Source of the DNA: Clostridia bacterium
GTDB lineage: Bacteria; Bacillota; Clostridia; Oscillospirales; Acutalibacteraceae
Reading direction: 5' to 3'
Length of the DNA stretch: 64,000 bases
Assembly: GCA_017399405.1 (NCBI GenBank)
Contig: JAFQCT010000012.1
Location: 124,001-188,000 of the forward strand
Positions 9,710-17,807 of this stretch are shown here, piece by piece (the first letter of the stretch is position 1; the number at the start of each line of letters is the position of its first letter). A program made the position numbers and the translations under genes. The notes under the pieces are model-generated. The model was not told where the DNA came from. It worked only from the letters and a program-made list of their open reading frames with translations, and ran no database searches.

Positions 9710-10003
9710 TTACATCATTCCGTCAAAGAACTCGATTGTCTTTGAATCAGCTGTCAAAGTTACGATAGCCTTTTTCCAAGAAGCTTTGTAGCCTTCAAAT
9801 CTACCATAGCGTCTGAACTGACCACGGACATTCATTGTGTTTACTTTTTCAACTTTTACGCCGAAAAGTGATTCAACAGCTTTTGCGATATCAACCTTAG
9901 TTGCGTCTTTAGCAACTTTGAATGTGTACTTCTTAACAGCAGTACCCATCATTGATTCTTCTGTAATAACTGGAGCGAGGATAATTTCCTGTGCAAGTTT
10001 CAT
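9710..10003 (-). CDS. rplW: 50S ribosomal protein L23 (uL23)
   Basis: Exit-tunnel protein, docking site for trigger factor and SRP. 97 residues; [18 protein letters not shown] and the KVEKVNTMNVRGQFRRYGR segment are typical. Its ATG overlaps the rplD stop by one base (TAATG), with GAGGAGG inside rplD, so translation is coupled. Confidence 0.97.
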   Translation of the reverse strand: MKLAQEIILAPVITEESMMGTAVKKYTFKVAKDATKVDIAKAVESLFGVKVEKVNTMNVRGQFRRYGRFEGYKASWKKAIVTLTADSKTIEFFDGMM

Positions 10004-10626
10004 TATGCGTAAACCTCCTCAATCTTTGCTACAGCATCCTTAAGAACTACGATTGTGTCGCAGTTAAGAATGTCATAAACATTAAGTGTATTTACAAGAG
10101 TTGTGTTAACACCAGCGATGTTTCTTGCACTCTTATAAACGATTTCGTTTTTCTCAGGAAGAACGATAAGTGCTTTCTTACCAGCTTTGATTGCTGCAAG
10201 CACATTTGCAACTTCCTTAGTTTTGATTGCATCCATATTGAGAGAATCAAGAACAATCATCTCATCTGCTGCAACCTTAGCTGAAAGTGCAGACTTCATA
10301 GCAAGTCTTCTAACTTTCTTGTTGATTGAGAAACCATATTCACGAGGTTTTGGACCAAATGTGATACCACCGTGTGTCCACTGAGGAGCTCTTGTTGAAC
10401 CCTGACGAGCTCTACCTGTGCCCTTCTGTCTCCAAGGTTTCTTACCGCCACCAGACACCTCTGCACGAGTGAGAGTTGACTGTGTACCCTGACGCTGATG
10501 TGCAAGGTAATTAACTACTACAAGGTGCATAGCTGACTTGTTTGGCTCAATACCGAAAACGCCGTCATTAAGCTCGATGTCAGAAACTTTCTTGCCCTTT
10601 GTATCTACTACTGCTAATTTAGCCAT
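10003..10626 (-). CDS. rplD: 50S ribosomal protein L4 (uL4)
   Basis: Large-subunit protein with a tunnel-lining loop; a known repressor of its own operon in several bacteria. 207 residues; the loop region [19 protein letters not shown] and the following [17 protein letters not shown] are conserved. Start ATG at 10626 follows GAGGAGAG. Lies 17 bases after rplC. L4 is a natural candidate ligand for the structured operon leader described here. Confidence 0.97.
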   Translation of the reverse strand: MAKLAVVDTKGKKVSDIELNDGVFGIEPNKSAMHLVVVNYLAHQRQGTQSTLTRAEVSGGGKKPWRQKGTGRARQGSTRAPQWTHGGITFGPKPREYGFSINKKVRRLAMKSALSAKVAADEMIVLDSLNMDAIKTKEVANVLAAIKAGKKALIVLPEKNEIVYKSARNIAGVNTTLVNTLNVYDILNCDTIVVLKDAVAKIEEVYA

Positions 10627-10643
10627 TTACGAACTCTCCTCTC

Positions 10644-11276
10644 TTACTTAGATTTAACTGAATCTGCGATAACAACGATACCGTTTTTAGGACCTGGAAT
10701 AGCGCCCTTAATAGCGATGAGGTTGTTTTCTACATCAACCTTAACAATGTCAAGGTTCTGTACTGTAACTTTTTCTGTACCAAGGTGACCAGCCATTTTC
10801 TTGCCTTTGAAGATACGAGCTGGGTCGATAACGCCGAGTGAACCACCGTGACGGTGAACAGGGCCTGTACCGTGTGTTTCTTTAAGACGAGAGAAGTTCC
10901 AACGCTTAATTACACCTGCTGTACCTTTACCTTTACTTGTTCCTACAACATCAACTTTGTCGCCTACTGCGAAAGTATCAGCCTTGAGGATGTCACCTAC
11001 ATTTACATCTGCAATGTTCTCGAGTCTAAACTCTTTGAGAACTTTCTTTGGTGCAACATCTGCTTTCTTGAAGTGACCTGCCATTGGCTTGTTCACTCTC
11101 TGAACCTTAATGTCGCCGAAGCCAACCTGAATTGCTTCGTAACCATCGTTTTCGATAGTTTTCTTTTGCACTACTGTGCAAGGACCAGCTTCAACTACTG
11201 TAACAGGAATTACTTTTCCGTTTTCGTCGAAAAGCTGTGTCATACCGATTTTTTTACCGATAAGACCTTTTTTCAT
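10644..11276 (-). CDS. rplC: 50S ribosomal protein L3 (uL3)
   Basis: Early-assembly large-subunit protein reaching the peptidyl-transferase centre. 210 residues; [18 protein letters not shown] start, and the central [19 protein letters not shown] and [18 protein letters not shown] segments. Start ATG at 11276 with AAAGGAGG upstream. Follows rpsJ after 72 bases. Confidence 0.97.
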   Translation of the reverse strand: MKKGLIGKKIGMTQLFDENGKVIPVTVVEAGPCTVVQKKTIENDGYEAIQVGFGDIKVQRVNKPMAGHFKKADVAPKKVLKEFRLENIADVNVGDILKADTFAVGDKVDVVGTSKGKGTAGVIKRWNFSRLKETHGTGPVHRHGGSLGVIDPARIFKGKKMAGHLGTEKVTVQNLDIVKVDVENNLIAIKGAIPGPKNGIVVIADSVKSK

Positions 11277-11348
11277 TGTATTTTCCTCCTTTGGTTATTG
11301 GTCGGTTTTTCACCGACTTGACCTTGCTTGGTGTCTTGTTCTTAAAGA

Positions 11349-11666
11349 TTAAAGTTTAATCTCGATATCAACACCAGCAGGAAGCTCAAGACTTGTAAGA
11401 GCTTCAACAGTTTTGTTTGAAGGTCTTAAAATGTCGATAAGCCTTTTGTGTGTTCTCTGCTCAAACTGTTCACGGCTGTCCTTGTACTTATGAACAGCAC
11501 GAAGGATTGTAACAACCTCTTTTTCTGTTGGGAGCGGAACTGGACCTGAAACCTGAGCGCCTGTACGCTTTGCTGTTTCAACAATCTTTTCAGCTGCCTT
11601 GTCAACGAGGTCATGGTCATAACCCTTAAGTCTGATTCTGATTTTCTTACCTTTTGTTGCTGCCAT
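11349..11666 (-). CDS. rpsJ: 30S ribosomal protein S10 (uS10)
   Basis: First gene of the operon; head protein of the small subunit and the NusE factor of antitermination. 105 residues; [22 protein letters not shown] and the loop [20 protein letters not shown]. Start ATG at 11666 follows AGGAGG. Preceded by a ~300-base structured leader. Confidence 0.97.
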   Translation of the reverse strand: MAATKGKKIRIRLKGYDHDLVDKAAEKIVETAKRTGAQVSGPVPLPTEKEVVTILRAVHKYKDSREQFEQRTHKRLIDILRPSNKTVEALTSLELPAGVDIEIKL

Positions 11667-11983
11667 TTTGGTTTCCTCCTAATTTTCTGGGCACATTATT
11701 TTACTTGCAACCTAGCCGGGTGTTTCAACCCTACCTTTTTTAAAACCGAAAAATCGGTTCTGATTTTTCGGACGGCGTAAAATAACGCAGAATGCTCCCT
11801 GCAAGTACCATTAAAACGCAGTTGGGGTACGCTTTAAAGTTTTGAAAGCATTATTGGTCGCCCGATTTGAAATCAGACATACTCCATGGTAATTCCCTGC
11901 ATCTGCGTGCAGCCACCTACCACTTCATCGCATATCGCACTATGTAAAAATGGGCAGAATTCGCCCTATTCCACGCGTGCCCT
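11667..11983 (-). promoter_or_regulatory. Structured 5' leader of the S10 operon
   Basis: About 300 bases lie between the predicted transcription start (near 11982) and rpsJ. The 5' terminal GGGCAC (11977-11982) is complementary to GTGCCC (11689-11694) just before the rpsJ RBS, so the leader can close on itself. Inside it are a GGGC/GCCC hairpin followed by five U (around 11946-11966), a CTGCA/TGCAG hairpin, and a terminator-like hairpin near the 3' end. This architecture fits a ribosomal-protein autoregulatory or attenuation leader; the ligand is not shown by the sequence. Confidence 0.6.
11742..11771 (-). terminator. Attenuator-like hairpin in the S10 leader
   Basis: Ten-base-pair stem CCGAAAAATC/GATTTTTCGG (11762-11771 with 11746-11755), six-base loop, followed in the transcript by UUUUA. 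It stands about 75 bases before rpsJ, where premature termination would switch off the whole operon. The short U-run makes it a weak terminator unless assisted. Confidence 0.5.
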
Positions 11984-11986
11984 AGA

Positions 11987-12015
11987 ATTGTAACATATAA
12001 TTTGTGAAATTGCAA
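11987..12015 (-). promoter_or_regulatory. Promoter of the S10-spc operon
   Basis: -35 TTGCAA (12010-12015), 17-base spacer, -10 TACAAT (11987-11992), reading left. The upstream side is very AT-rich (12016-12130), as expected for a strong promoter. The predicted start is at 11982-11983, giving an RNA that begins GGGCAC. Confidence 0.8.
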
Positions 12016-12252
12016 TAACTTTTTGCAAAAAAGTTTGTGAAAATCGCAGAATTTTTTTCTGCATAATTTTTGCCACAATATATAGTGTTTTACAAGAATT
12101 TATAACACAATTTTGATATTTTTTCGCATTAAAATTCCCCCTATATATAATAGGTATAGCAAAAATTAGATAAAAAGTGCAAAATCATCTACAATTGCAA
12201 CGCAGTTCCTAATTTTTTCTTTATTCAATATTCGTTATTCTTTATTCATTAA
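12016..12252. other. AT-rich gap without a gene
   Basis: Between the S10 promoter and the gatB terminator. I see no ORF with a ribosome binding site. It holds a small GCAGAA/TTCTGC hairpin at about 12045-12063 just upstream of the -35 and otherwise low-complexity AT-rich DNA that may act as an upstream promoter element. Confidence 0.5.
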
Positions 12253-12282
12253 AAAACGGTGAAGTCAACCTTCACCGTTTTT
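12253..12282 (-). terminator. Terminator of the aspS-gatC/gatA/gatB operon
   Basis: Stem CGGTGAAG/CTTCACCG (12257-12264 and 12270-12277) extended by A/T pairs, ending in a run of six T on the minus strand, five bases after the gatB stop codon. A T-run on the other side too, so it could work in both directions. Confidence 0.85.
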
Positions 12283-12286
12283 CTCT

Positions 12287-13705
12287 TTATGATAATTTAT
12301 TTGTTAAAAGTTCTTTGATTACTGCCAGATCGCCTGCACCACGAAGTTCTTTCATACAAGCACCGAAGAGGGCCATAAGAGCTTTTTCTTTGCCACTCTT
12401 ATAATCGGCAACTGCTTTTTCGTTTTCAGCGATAACTTTATCGATTACGCTATCAATTGCAGATGAGTCAAATTTCTTATCGAGCCCCTGTGCCTTAACA
12501 TATTCTTTAGGGTCAACATTATCTTCAACAACTGCGATAAGAACTTTCTTACCTGCGTTTCTGTTGATTTCACCGCTATCAACCATCTTAATAATTGTAG
12601 CAAGAGTTTCTGCAGTCATTGTAAGGTCGTTAAGAGTTTTACCGTCTTTACGAAGAACGCCTGCACAGTCAGTAAGAATCCAAGTTGCAGTATCTTTTGG
12701 ATTGCATCCCATAGCAACAATATCGTCAAGCATTTTTGCAATCTTATGATTTGAGATAAGCATATCGATTTCTTTTTCAGAAATTCCTGCCTCGCGGTAC
12801 TGTTCAGCCTTTTCATCAACTGCAACAGGTTTGTTAGCCTTGATTTCTTCAAGCCAAGCGTCGTCAATGATAATAGGCATAAGGTTTGCATCAGGGAAAT
12901 AACGGTAATCTGCTTCAGTTTCCTTATTTCTCATTGCAAATGTTTTACCGCTTACATCATCAAATCTTCTTGTTTCCTGAACAAGTTCTTCAATTTCATA
13001 TTCAAGAGCATCTATATGACGCTGTGATTCATACTTGATTGCTCTTTCAATAGCCTCGAATGATGCCATATTCTTAATTTCAGTACGAACACCAAATTCC
13101 GTGCTACCCTCAGGGCGAACAGAAATGTTAACATCGCAACGCATAGCACCCTCTTCGCACTCTGAAATGCCACTTGAACGGAACATAGATTTAAGTTTGT
13201 TAAGGTATGTTACAACTTCTTCAGCACTGCGGAAATCAGGCTGTGTAACAATCTCGATAAGCGGAACACTTGTACGGTTAAAGTCAACGAATGATGAGTT
13301 ACCGCTGTGAACAAGTTTACCTGCGTCTTCTTCCATATGAATTTGCTTAATGCGAATATCTCTTGTGCCCTCACTTGTTTTAAGAGTTACGCAACCATCA
13401 GTACAAATTGGGTGGTTAATCTGTGTAATCTGGTATGCACAAGGAAGGTCAGGATAATAGTAGTTTTTCTTATCAAATGTTGTGTAACGGTTAATGTTAC
13501 AGTTAAGCATAAGACCTGCTGTAACTGCAAGTTCAACAACTCGCTTATTCATAACAGGCAACATACCTGGCATACCTGAACAAGCAGGACAAACGCAATC
13601 GTTTGGCTCACTGCCCTGACCGTGTCCACCACATGAACAGAATATTTTTGATTCAGTACTTAACTCAACATGAGTTTCAAGGCCCATAACAAGTTCGTAT
13701 TTCAT
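12287..13705 (-). CDS. gatB: Asp/Glu-tRNA(Asn/Gln) amidotransferase subunit B
   Basis: Subunit of GatCAB that binds the mischarged tRNA, activates its Asp or Glu side chain with ATP and adds ammonia. 472 residues, full family length. N-terminal kinase/cradle domain starting MKYELVMGLETHVEL with a zinc-type cysteine cluster (CSC at about 22-24 and CVCPAC near 38-43) and the conserved IHMEEDAGK and DFNRTSVPLIEIVT blocks; C-terminal helical and YqeY-like tail domains. The ATG at 13705 follows AGGAGGG, two bases after the gatA stop. It looks intact, in contrast to its GatA partner. Confidence 0.95.
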   Translation of the reverse strand: MKYELVMGLETHVELSTESKIFCSCGGHGQGSEPNDCVCPACSGMPGMLPVMNKRVVELAVTAGLMLNCNINRYTTFDKKNYYYPDLPCAYQITQINHPICTDGCVTLKTSEGTRDIRIKQIHMEEDAGKLVHSGNSSFVDFNRTSVPLIEIVTQPDFRSAEEVVTYLNKLKSMFRSSGISECEEGAMRCDVNISVRPEGSTEFGVRTEIKNMASFEAIERAIKYESQRHIDALEYEIEELVQETRRFDDVSGKTFAMRNKETEADYRYFPDANLMPIIIDDAWLEEIKANKPVAVDEKAEQYREAGISEKEIDMLISNHKIAKMLDDIVAMGCNPKDTATWILTDCAGVLRKDGKTLNDLTMTAETLATIIKMVDSGEINRNAGKKVLIAVVEDNVDPKEYVKAQGLDKKFDSSAIDSVIDKVIAENEKAVADYKSGKEKALMALFGACMKELRGAGDLAVIKELLTNKLS

Positions 13706-13706
13706 A

Positions 13707-14888
13707 TTATTTGCCCTCCTTTTCAACGCTGTGAGCAAGACTTAAAAGTGTACTTTCGCTGAAATGATTACCCATAAGCTGAACACCATTTGTAACGAGA
13801 GCAGGAATACCAATAAGGTTTGGCACTGCTGTAAATACACTTTCTGCAAACACTTTGCCGAACGCATCTTTAATATCGTACGCTTCATATTCCGCTTTGC
13901 TGCAAGCAGGATTAAGAATTGCATCAAATTCTTCGAATGCTTTTGCGATGCCCTCTGCCACTACACGACGAATACGAAGTGACTTATCAAAGCAGTCTTT
14001 ATAACGGTGTTTTGAAAGAACATCAGAACCGTAAAGGATAACTGCCTTTGTAAGGAAGTTAAAGCCCTCTGTTCTTGTGTTTACATATAATTCATCAATG
14101 TTTTTGTATTCTTTTGCACGATGGCCGAACTTAACACCATCATAACGGGAAACATTGTTACAAGTTTCAGCACACATAAGAATCTGCCAAGCTGTGTTTG
14201 CGATTTCAACCATATCGCAAGAAATCTCAACAACTTCAACACCGTTTGCACGAAGCGAATCAGCAAATGCAAGAACTTTTGCTTTTGTTGAGTCGTCTGC
14301 TTTATCAAGCAAGTATTTGTTGATAGCAACTTTCTTGCCTTTTACATCAGTAAATGAGTAGTCATAAGTGTCATTTTTAAGACTTGTGCCGTCTTTGTCG
14401 TCATGACCTGCAATAACGCCCATAATTTCAGCAACTTTCTGTGCATCTTTTGCGTAAACACCAATCTGTTCACCTGATGCAGCACAAGAAATTACACCGT
14501 AACGGGAAACTGTGCCGTAAGTTGGTTTTAAGAAATCAACACCTGCGAGTGCTGCTGCTCTTCTTGTTGCACCATTCATATCAACGCCAAGTGCTGCTTC
14601 TACATCACCATTTTTAACGAGAGTTGCTGCTGCACCGCTGAGTTTTTCACCTTGTGGTGCATAGTATGAAAATTCACCAACAAGGTCAAGACCAAATTCA
14701 CCAACATTAGTCTTCCCTGCTACTGTATAGCCTTTATCTTCAAGACGAGTAACTACTTCAGCACTGAAAAGCGGCTTGAAACCGTCAAGGATTTTTGAGC
14801 CAGCAGTTGTAACAACATCTTTAACAAGGATTGTATCATCAACTGCAATATTGCCTTTATCACTAATTTGTGTTGCATAATATTTCAT
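13707..14888 (-). CDS. gatA: GatA-like subunit lacking the amidase nucleophile
   Basis: GatA normally hydrolyses glutamine and sends ammonia to GatB. Here the protein is 393 residues, against roughly 485 in the usual family. The amidase-signature lysine is kept (Lys23 in LVKD), as are GKTNVGEF and FLKPTYGTVSRYGV. The glycine/serine-rich motif that holds the cis-serine reads EKLSGAAATL (81-90), with Leu at the cis-serine position by alignment. The nucleophile motif, normally GSDTGGSIR, reads GVDMNGATR (101-109), with Ala107 where the catalytic Ser belongs. The reading frame is open, the start has GAGGTGA upstream, and it sits between aspS-gatC and gatB, so it looks like a maintained gene. I infer loss of glutaminase activity. 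Confidence 0.88.
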   Translation of the reverse strand: MKYYATQISDKGNIAVDDTILVKDVVTTAGSKILDGFKPLFSAEVVTRLEDKGYTVAGKTNVGEFGLDLVGEFSYYAPQGEKLSGAAATLVKNGDVEAALGVDMNGATRRAAALAGVDFLKPTYGTVSRYGVISCAASGEQIGVYAKDAQKVAEIMGVIAGHDDKDGTSLKNDTYDYSFTDVKGKKVAINKYLLDKADDSTKAKVLAFADSLRANGVEVVEISCDMVEIANTAWQILMCAETCNNVSRYDGVKFGHRAKEYKNIDELYVNTRTEGFNFLTKAVILYGSDVLSKHRYKDCFDKSLRIRRVVAEGIAKAFEEFDAILNPACSKAEYEAYDIKDAFGKVFAESVFTAVPNLIGIPALVTNGVQLMGNHFSESTLLSLAHSVEKEGK

Positions 14889-14899
14889 TACTATTCACC

Positions 14900-16978
14900 T
14901 CACTTTACAAGTCTTGGTACTTGCCAACTGTCTTCGTTTCTTTCAGGAGCACCCTCGAGAAGACTTTCTCTTGAGAAGTTCTGTATACGAACATCTTCAC
15001 GAAGTACATTTGTCATTGGCATAACATGTACCATTTCTTCAACATTTTCTGTATCGATTGTTTTAAGTTTTTCTTCGCTATCTTTCATTGCAGTAAAAAT
15101 GCCTTGCATTACTGCTTCTTCATCTTCTGTGAGAGAAAGTTGGTTAAGTTGTTGTGCATTTGAGAAAGTTGAGCGTTTACCCTGCGACTGTTTTGCAGTA
15201 CCGCCAACTGATGCTTGACGCTGTGCCAACGCACTGCCATTACCAAGAAGATGAACATCTTCAAGCTGTTGATTTGTAACCTCACTTGGAGCACCAAGTA
15301 ACAAGTCTTGAGCGTTACCATTAAGTGGGAATGCAATAACATCAAGGATTTTTTCTTCGTCAGTTAAAAGCATTACCATACGGTCAATACCCGGTGCCAT
15401 ACCTGCGTGAGGTGGTGCACCATACTGGAATGCTGTATATAAAGCATTGAAACGATTTTTAAGTTCTTCTTCGTCATAACCTGCAATTTCAAATGCCTTT
15501 TTCATAATATCAATGTCGTGGTTACGAACAGCACCAGATGCGAGCTCGATACCATTACAAACAAGGTCATACTGATAAGCCAAAACTTCAATAGGGTCTT
15601 TTGTAAGGAGAGATTCCATACCACCCTGTGGCATTGAGAATGGGTTGTGAGTAAAGATTGTTTCGCCTGTTTCTTCGTCATTTTCATACATTGGAAAATC
15701 AACAACAAAACAGAATTCAAATGCATCGTCACTAATAAGGTCAAGTTGGTCTTTACCTGCAAGCCAAGTACGAATCATACCTGCCTTTTTCTCTGTGCTG
15801 TTTTTCTTTTCGTCACAGATAAAGAACAGAGTTTCGCCCTCTTTAACGCCTGTGAGTTCTGTGATTTCAACTTTCTGTGCATCACTCAAGAATTTTGCAA
15901 TAGGACCTGCAAAAACACCGTCTTTAAGTGTGATATAACCAAGACCACCAAGGCCAACTTCATTTGAAGTTGCGAATTTAAGTGAGTCTTCAAAGAACTT
16001 CTTTGATTTACCCTGACAGTTTGCTACGATACCACGAACAGGCTTACCCTTGAAAGCAGGGAAGCTGACACCTGCGAAAAAGTCTGTTAAATCGCAGATA
16101 ACAAGTGGATTACGAAGGTCAGGTTTGTCTGAACCATAAGTCATCATAGCATCAGCATAAGTGATTCTACGGAATGGTTTAGGTGTAACCTTTTTATCTG
16201 TGAATGATTTGAATGTATCGTAAATCAAATCTTCACAAACATCAAGAACTTCTTCCTGAGTTGCAAATGCCATTTCGAAGTCAAGCTGATAGAATTCACC
16301 AGGTGAACGGTCAGCACGAGCATCTTCATCACGGAAGCAAGGTGCAACTTGGAAATAACGGTCAAAACCTGAAACCATAAGAAGCTGTTTGAACTGCTGT
16401 GGAGCCTGTGGAAGAGCATAGAACTTGCCCGGATGCTTTCTTGACGGAACAAGGAAATCACGAGCACCTTCAGGAGATGATGCAGTAAGAATTGGTGTTT
16501 GCATATCAAGGAAACCTTTTTCTTCCATCTTGTTACGAAGATGACGGATAATCATTGAACGCTTAACAAGATTGTCGTGGTTCTTTGGATTACGAAGGTC
16601 AAGGTAACGATATTTAAGACGAACTTCGTCTTTGCTCTGTCTTGATGCTCTAACATCAAATGGGAGCATATTTTTGCTTTTACCTAAAATTTGTAAACTG
16701 TCAGCTACAAGTTCTACATAACCTGTCGCAATCTTTTCGTTTACTGTGTCAGGGTCACGCTTTTCAACAACACCGCTAACTGAAATTACAGTTTCACGGT
16801 TTACATTTTTAACCAAATTTTCATCATGAATAACAACCTGTGTAACACCCGTATAGTCACGAATGTCAACGAAGATAACGCCACCGTGGTCACGAACAAC
16901 ATCAACCCAACCTGCAAGTTGAACGGTTTGACCAATGTGTTTATCGCAGATGTCGTTACAGTATAGTGTTCTGTACAT
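14900..16978 (-). CDS. aspS: Aspartyl-tRNA synthetase fused to GatC
   Basis: 692 residues. Residues 1-580 are a bacterial class II AspRS: anticodon-binding OB fold (GWVDVVRDHGGVIFVDIRD), motif 2 FRDEDARADRSPGEF, the bacterial insertion domain, motif 3 GIDRMVMLL and the usual end LLLGAPSEVTNQQLEDVHL. After a 24-residue linker, residues 605-692 match GatC: helix with LSLTEDEEAV, IDTENVEEMVHV, NVLREDVRI and the terminal APERNEDSWQVPRLV. The frame is continuous. The ATG at 16978 follows GGAGG; longer starts are rejected. There is no separate gatC in the window. His31 (VRDHGG) is the residue linked to relaxed tRNA(Asn) recognition in non-discriminating AspRS. Controlled by the T-box upstream. Confidence 0.93.
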   Translation of the reverse strand: MYRTLYCNDICDKHIGQTVQLAGWVDVVRDHGGVIFVDIRDYTGVTQVVIHDENLVKNVNRETVISVSGVVEKRDPDTVNEKIATGYVELVADSLQILGKSKNMLPFDVRASRQSKDEVRLKYRYLDLRNPKNHDNLVKRSMIIRHLRNKMEEKGFLDMQTPILTASSPEGARDFLVPSRKHPGKFYALPQAPQQFKQLLMVSGFDRYFQVAPCFRDEDARADRSPGEFYQLDFEMAFATQEEVLDVCEDLIYDTFKSFTDKKVTPKPFRRITYADAMMTYGSDKPDLRNPLVICDLTDFFAGVSFPAFKGKPVRGIVANCQGKSKKFFEDSLKFATSNEVGLGGLGYITLKDGVFAGPIAKFLSDAQKVEITELTGVKEGETLFFICDEKKNSTEKKAGMIRTWLAGKDQLDLISDDAFEFCFVVDFPMYENDEETGETIFTHNPFSMPQGGMESLLTKDPIEVLAYQYDLVCNGIELASGAVRNHDIDIMKKAFEIAGYDEEELKNRFNALYTAFQYGAPPHAGMAPGIDRMVMLLTDEEKILDVIAFPLNGNAQDLLLGAPSEVTNQQLEDVHLLGNGSALAQRQASVGGTAKQSQGKRSTFSNAQQLNQLSLTEDEEAVMQGIFTAMKDSEEKLKTIDTENVEEMVHVMPMTNVLREDVRIQNFSRESLLEGAPERNEDSWQVPRLVK

Positions 16979-17005
16979 TTTGTCTACCTCCAATTTATCC
17001 CGAGT

Positions 17006-17044
17006 AAAAAAATACGCCCCGGGAATACTTAAAATATTCCCGGG
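17006..17044 (-). terminator. T-box terminator ahead of aspS-gatC
   Basis: Ten-base-pair perfect stem CCCGGGAATA/TATTCCCGGG (17035-17044 with 17018-17027), seven-base loop, followed in the transcript by GCGTA and seven U. The CGTCCC at its 5' side (17042-17047) is the partner of the T-box antiterminator, so the two folds compete. Confidence 0.9.
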
Positions 17045-17225
17045 ACGAGTAAATCTAAAAAATACCCGCGGTGCCACCCGCATTGATTTGCAAAAGCAAA
17101 TCCTCTTTTAATATTAAATTAGTATTGCCTTCGAAGTGTTCCCAAACTTACTACTCATCTCAAACGCGCTTTCAGTCGGTGACGCGTTCTCCCTGTCAGA
17201 CTTTCCACAAAAGCCGAGTCTTCGA
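17006..17225 (-). promoter_or_regulatory. T-box riboswitch controlling aspS-gatC/gatA/gatB
   Basis: The transcript carries the T-box core GCGGGTGGCACCGCGGGT (17064-17081). The variable base in UGGC is C, matching a tRNA with G at position 73, as expected for tRNA(Asp) and tRNA(Asn). The antiterminator pairs with CGTCCC at 17042-17047, in competition with the terminator. A GAAG/CTTC closing helix, an AGGGAG...CTGAAAGC hairpin and GATGAGTAGTAA lie upstream as stem I/II elements. From the promoter to the T-box core is only about 150 bases, short for this class. I could not assign the specifier codon with confidence. Confidence 0.85.
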
Positions 17226-17230
17226 TAGAT

Positions 17231-17258
17231 ATTATAACAAAAAATCTTCTTTTGTCAA
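17231..17258 (-). promoter_or_regulatory. Promoter of the aspS-gatC operon
   Basis: -35 TTGACA (17253-17258), 16-base spacer, -10 TATAAT (17231-17236), reading left into the T-box leader. Both hexamers are consensus. Confidence 0.85.
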
Positions 17259-17283
17259 TATTTTTTCTTAATATATTATAGTA

Positions 17284-17730
17284 TTAAACTTTTACCTTGA
17301 CTACTACTTTTTTACAAGTAATTGATTTACCATTTGTGGCTACACCGGGACAATGCAAATCATTAGGATACAACACCATAAAACTGTTTTCAATAAGTGT
17401 TATCGGTTCTGTTTTGCACTCATAAAACCACACATCATTTTCAGGGATAGCCTGTGTTTCAGTTTTTGGGGTTTCAAAAGGTGCAACACCAATAAGTTCC
17501 TCACCTTTTACCATAAACTGAATGTCAATGTACTTTTTATGGGCTTCCGATATAGTTTTTTCCGGGTCAGTATTGTAACTTTGCACCATATAGTATATGT
17601 TGTCACCGTCAAGTTCATACCTACCCAAATCCATTTTATTGAAATCGGTTTCTGCTAAAAATTCAAGTGCAGTATATACTCTGCCTAATCCTTTGTAGTT
17701 TTCAATGTTTTTTAATGTATCAAAAATCAT
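17284..17730 (-). CDS. YhcH/YjgK/YiaL family protein
   Basis: 148 residues from the ATG at 17730, which follows CAGGTGAT. Matches the YhcH/YjgK/YiaL family (beta-galactosidase subunit beta/EbgC-like cupin fold): SEAHKKYIDIQFMVKGEELIG, and the C-terminal FMVLYPNDLHCPGVA carry the conserved Glu/His metal-type residues. Members are linked to sialic acid and other sugar acid metabolism in some bacteria, but the neighbours here give no pathway, so the substrate is unknown. It stands alone between the aspS promoter and the structured region 17800-18600. Confidence 0.85.
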   Translation of the reverse strand: MIFDTLKNIENYKGLGRVYTALEFLAETDFNKMDLGRYELDGDNIYYMVQSYNTDPEKTISEAHKKYIDIQFMVKGEELIGVAPFETPKTETQAIPENDVWFYECKTEPITLIENSFMVLYPNDLHCPGVATNGKSITCKKVVVKVKV

Positions 17731-17807
17731 AAATATCACCTGAAAACAATATATCAAAGACTATTCCAAAAGTCAATTGAAAATTTTTTAATTTTTTTAA
17801 TAAAAAA

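Noticed and set aside
12045-12063. GCAGAA/TTCTGC hairpin as a terminator
   Set aside because: The stem is only six pairs with an A-run loop, lies upstream of the S10 -35 box, and no U-run follows.
13707-14888. GatA as a frameshifted pseudogene
   Set aside because: The frame is fully open, the start has a good RBS, the spacing to gatB is 1 base, and conserved segments continue to the end. Substitution rather than breakage explains the lost motif.
16979-17083. 35-residue N-terminal extension of AspRS
   Set aside because: It overlaps the T-box terminator and antiterminator, and the ATG at 16978 has a proper GGAGG.
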